Shown here: one piece after another, positions 32,999 through 35,470 of the stretch
Numbering within the stretch: the stretch's first letter is position 1
How the letters are laid out: each line of letters opens with the position of its first letter
Assembly: GCA_031274765.1 (NCBI GenBank)
Contig: JAISPR010000097.1
Coordinates: forward strand, 1-35,470
Source of the DNA: Nitrososphaerota archaeon
GTDB lineage: Archaea; Thermoproteota; Bathyarchaeia; Bathyarchaeales; Bathycorpusculaceae
Direction of reading: 5' to 3'
DNA length: 35,470 nucleotides
Translations under genes and position numbers: made by a program
The notes under the pieces: generated by a model
Told to the model about the DNA's origin: nothing
Seen by the model: only the letters and a program-made list of their open reading frames with translations
The model's database searches: none

Positions 32999-34252
32999 TT
33001 AGTGTATGTTTAGGTCAGCCATTCTAGCTCGGCTACCAAGGAAATGCTCAATACGGATGAGCTCATTGAGTTTGGCTATACGCGCGCCTTCCACTGTACC
33101 AGTTTTTATGACGGGACATTTGTAGGCTACGGCCAAGTGAGCGATGTGCCAGTCACAGGTGTCACCGCTACGATGCGACATGACAGCATCATAACCGTTA
33201 CTCTGTGCAACCTGAATTGTTTCAGCTGCATCTGTTAAAGTGCCTATCTGGTTGACTTTAATGATGATGGCATTTCCAGCGTTAAGCTTTATTCCATTAT
33301 TTAACCTTTCAGTATTGGTTGTGAACAAATCATCCCCACAAACCATGCAATTCTTCGCTTTGTTAGTGAGCTCAGCAAAACTGTCAAAGTCGTCCTCACT
33401 AAAGGGATCCTCGACATAAGCGAGATGATATTTTTCAACCAAACTAATCAAATACTCAAGCTGCTCAGCGGTATCACGTTTTATACCCTCAAGCTCATAA
33501 ACATATTTCTCTTCTTTTGGCTTCCAAAACGAAGAAGCCGCCACATCTATACCAAAACGGCACTCAAAATCCAATTCATTACCTACTTCCTCACATACCC
33601 GCGCGATAACCTCAAACGCATCATCAGTGGTAATATTAGCAATCCAAGCGCCTTCATCACTCTTACCACCGTTAAAAGTAGTCGACTTCTTTTTAAGAAC
33701 ATCACCTACGCGCTTATGAATCTGAGCGTTTGCAGTCTGGGCTTCCAAAAAACTTTCCGCACCATACGGCAAAGCCAAATACTCCTGGATACTAGGTGCT
33801 TTACCCCGTGCATGTTGCCCTCCACTGATACAATTACCCAAAGGATAAGGTAAAGTGTTAGCGGCATTTCCACCTAGAAATTGGAACAAAAGCAACCCGT
33901 GACTATTTGCAGCTGCCTCCGCGTTAGCAAGACTTATAGCAAAAGCAATGTTGCCCCCTATGTTTTTGAAATCTTCAGTACCATCGATTTCGTGCAGGGT
34001 ACCATCGATTTCTTCTTGGAAATCAGCGTTTAACCCCGCGAGTTCGGGAGCGATTAATTCATCAACTTTTTTGATTGCTAGTTCAATACCGCCGGTTGGA
34101 TAGTAAACTACTTCTGCTTTACCGCGGCTTTTACCTGCGGGTGCACCTGCACGTCCAAAACCGCCAGCGGTAATAACATCAACTTCTATAGTCTCTTCTC
34201 CACGGTTGTTGAAAATTTTTCGAGCAATGAGGTCCTCGATGATTGATGACAC
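32999..34252 (-). CDS. eno: Enolase (phosphopyruvate hydratase)
   Basis: 417 residues converting 2-phosphoglycerate to phosphoenolpyruvate. Metal and catalytic positions are all recognisable: Glu in SIQEYLALPYGA, Glu in KSDEGAW (usually GDEGG), Asp in FGIDVAASSFW, Glu in YVEDPFSEDD, Asp in VCGDDLFTTN, Lys in IKVNQIGTL, His in MSHRSGDTCDW and Lys in VIKTGTVEGAR. The mobile loop reads GAPAGKSRG where most enolases have PSGASTG. Start GTG 34252. First gene of the eno-rps2-memo operon. Confidence 0.95.
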   Translation of the reverse strand: MSSIIEDLIARKIFNNRGEETIEVDVITAGGFGRAGAPAGKSRGKAEVVYYPTGGIELAIKKVDELIAPELAGLNADFQEEIDGTLHEIDGTEDFKNIGGNIAFAISLANAEAAANSHGLLLFQFLGGNAANTLPYPLGNCISGGQHARGKAPSIQEYLALPYGAESFLEAQTANAQIHKRVGDVLKKKSTTFNGGKSDEGAWIANITTDDAFEVIARVCEEVGNELDFECRFGIDVAASSFWKPKEEKYVYELEGIKRDTAEQLEYLISLVEKYHLAYVEDPFSEDDFDSFAELTNKAKNCMVCGDDLFTTNTERLNNGIKLNAGNAIIIKVNQIGTLTDAAETIQVAQSNGYDAVMSHRSGDTCDWHIAHLAVAYKCPVIKTGTVEGARIAKLNELIRIEHFLGSRARMADLNIH

Positions 34253-34725
34253 GCAACTACCTCAGAAGCTATATTTTTGTCAGGGGCTTATTTTATGTTT
34301 CGGAAGGTCAACTAGGCAATTATACCACCCATCAACCTACCAAGCCAAACGGTACGATTATGTTTGGTTCTACAAACAGACTTTTAATTTATTATTTTTA
34401 ACAAATTTTTACTAAGTTTTCACATATTTGCAATATATAAAAAAGCGCATTTACATCATATAAATCATATTTTTACACAGTTTAAAATCACCAAGAGAGA
34501 CATTACTCGCCCGCTATAGAAACAGACGCCAATTGGGAGTGGAAACAAAATAGCGGGCATCCAACTGTTGAAAACGTGCCATCAGCACACAGCAAACAAT
34601 AAACGCAAAATCTAATAGAAACTACACCGAAAGCGCCACACAACAGATATGGAAAAATTTTGGACATTCAATAAAAAGATAGATGTGACAAAAAATAAAG
34701 AGAGAAAAGATCGCATACCATTGCC
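34253..34725. other. Spacer between nfu and eno with a stable hairpin
   Basis: No gene. Contains the inverted repeat at 34509-34558 (separate entry). TATA-like sequence for eno probably lies within 34265-34300 (minus strand ACATAAAATAAG). Confidence 0.45.
34509..34558. ncRNA. Long-stem hairpin, possible small RNA
   Basis: GCCCGCTAT (34509-34517) pairs perfectly with ATAGCGGGC (34550-34558) across a 32-base interior that itself can pair further (CCAATTGG). A GC-rich 9-bp stem is conspicuous in this AT-rich spacer. No known family recognised; could be a small RNA, a leader structure or a chance inverted repeat. Confidence 0.25.
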
Positions 34726-34956
34726 TTAAACAGCATCCACAGTCTGGATTTCTGGAACGACCGTTTTGAGGTGTTCTTGGATACCATTTTTAAGTGTCAT
34801 CTGCGACATGGGACAACATGCACAGTGACCAACCAAGCGCACCTTCACAGTTGACCCCTCAACGGCAACTAACTCCACGTCACCGCCATCCATTTGAAGT
34901 TGAGGTCTTATATCATCTAAAGCTTGTTGCACACGTTTCTCTATTGATTCAGCCAT
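34726..34956 (-). CDS. NifU-like C-terminal domain protein (Fe-S scaffold/carrier)
   Basis: 76 residues forming a stand-alone Nfu domain: VQQALDDIRPQLQMDGGDVE, then the CxxC motif CACC in VGHCACCPMSQMTLKNGIQ, and a final helix/strand (VVPEIQTV). The two Cys bind an iron-sulfur cluster and pass it to target enzymes; local candidates are the AcnX dehydratase and others outside the window. Start ATG 34956; monocistronic. Confidence 0.92.
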   Translation of the reverse strand: MAESIEKRVQQALDDIRPQLQMDGGDVELVAVEGSTVKVRLVGHCACCPMSQMTLKNGIQEHLKTVVPEIQTVDAV

Positions 34957-35470
34957 AACAATTCACTCTAAATCCAAACGAAGCGGGCTATAAAAAAGAT
35001 TGCTGTCATTGCATGTTTTTATTTCCAAAAACAACGTGACACCGACAGCTAAAAAGCACATACAAAATCAAAAGAGCCACATCATACAGGGGATGACCAA
35101 TCAGAGTAAAAATTACAGAAACTTTTTTACTAAAAAGTTGACTATAGAAAACTGTTCAGCAGAATTTGTTGTGCATATTAAACACTATTAAGCGAGCAAT
35201 TTAAGGTAAACCCCGGCGGCATCTTAGCTTGACCCACAACGCTAATCCTGACTTTTGACCTACTAAGCGCAGGTGTTGATGCAGGTGTATATTCTGAATA
35301 AAAATTATGACTGATAGGAGGTGTCCTACTTTGCTACAATAATTGTCTACACTAAAAACGCTAAAAACCAAAAAAATACATACCCCAAATAAACAAACAC
35401 AAAAACCCCAACCAACAACCCAACCAACCCCACTCACCTACTAGATAAATTCACAAAAAGCATACAAAAC
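34957..35470. other. Right-edge non-coding DNA
   Basis: No gene recognised. 35340-35450 is almost purely A/C on the plus strand (many CCAAC/CAAAC blocks), as in several other spacers of the window. Confidence 0.45.

Noticed and set aside
35201-35437. 78-codon minus-strand frame at the right edge
   Set aside because: Low-complexity Val/Gly/Phe-rich product arising from an A/C-biased tract; no domain.

Overview
This window looks archaeal and most likely comes from a Bathyarchaeia-type (Thermoproteota) genome; the phylum assignment is inferred from gene content and has not been tested. Direct archaeal markers are eL14, eS8, SRP19, Cbf5, aIF5B-type IF2, an archaeal GluRS, and a full archaeal-type mevalonate pathway that uses the phosphomevalonate dehydratase/UbiD branch. 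The sequence is AT-rich. Intergenic spacers are long, and many are strongly A/C-rich on one strand.

Layout. (1) 1-990: 5' part of a 23S rRNA gene on the minus strand, with its own promoter-like element and no 16S gene upstream. (2) 1620-7000: accessory island next to a tRNA-Thr gene with an aberrant T-loop. It holds a tyrosine recombinase, a RhuM-family gene, a 41-residue helical ORF, a secreted/anchored protein, small winged-helix genes, a Sel1-repeat fragment and a dead IS1-type transposase. Most of these carry single-base frameshifts or stops, whereas the roughly 20 housekeeping genes elsewhere are intact. (3) 7000-15100: sparse region with a small winged-helix protein, a GyrI-like protein, the eL14-Cbf5-methyltransferase operon (minus), a response regulator, several copies of a small non-coding inverted-repeat element (MITE-like), and a heavily decayed transposase. 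(4) 15129-26300: FilR1-like regulator, UbiA prenyltransferase, mevalonate kinase, UbiD-type decarboxylase, both AcnX subunits, isopentenyl phosphate kinase, type II IPP isomerase, polyprenyl diphosphate synthase, GluRS and SRP19, all on the plus strand. (5) 26300-30330: eS8 (minus), tRNA-Pro (minus), two copies of a second MITE-like family flanking a small membrane protein, then infB (plus). (6) 31250-34960: enolase-uS2-MEMO operon (minus) and a NifU-domain protein.

How the genes work together. Region 4 encodes every step from mevalonate to geranylgeranyl-type diphosphate: mevalonate -> mevalonate 5-phosphate (MVK) -> trans-anhydromevalonate 5-phosphate (AcnX L/S) -> isopentenyl phosphate (UbiD family) -> IPP (IPK) -> DMAPP (IDI-2) -> polyprenyl diphosphate. 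A UbiA enzyme is a plausible downstream consumer. HMG-CoA synthase, HMG-CoA reductase and the prenyl-FMN synthase UbiX are not in the window. In many archaea the mvk-ipk-idi-ggps-gltX string directly follows eno-rps2-memo; here the two halves lie about 5 kb apart on opposite strands, which suggests a local rearrangement.

The observations I would follow first are the two MITE-like families (one with a clean 4-bp target duplication), the clustered frameshifts beside the tRNA-Thr/integrase, the stand-alone 23S gene, and the FilR1-UbiA-mevalonate arrangement. No CRISPR array or recognisable defence system was seen.
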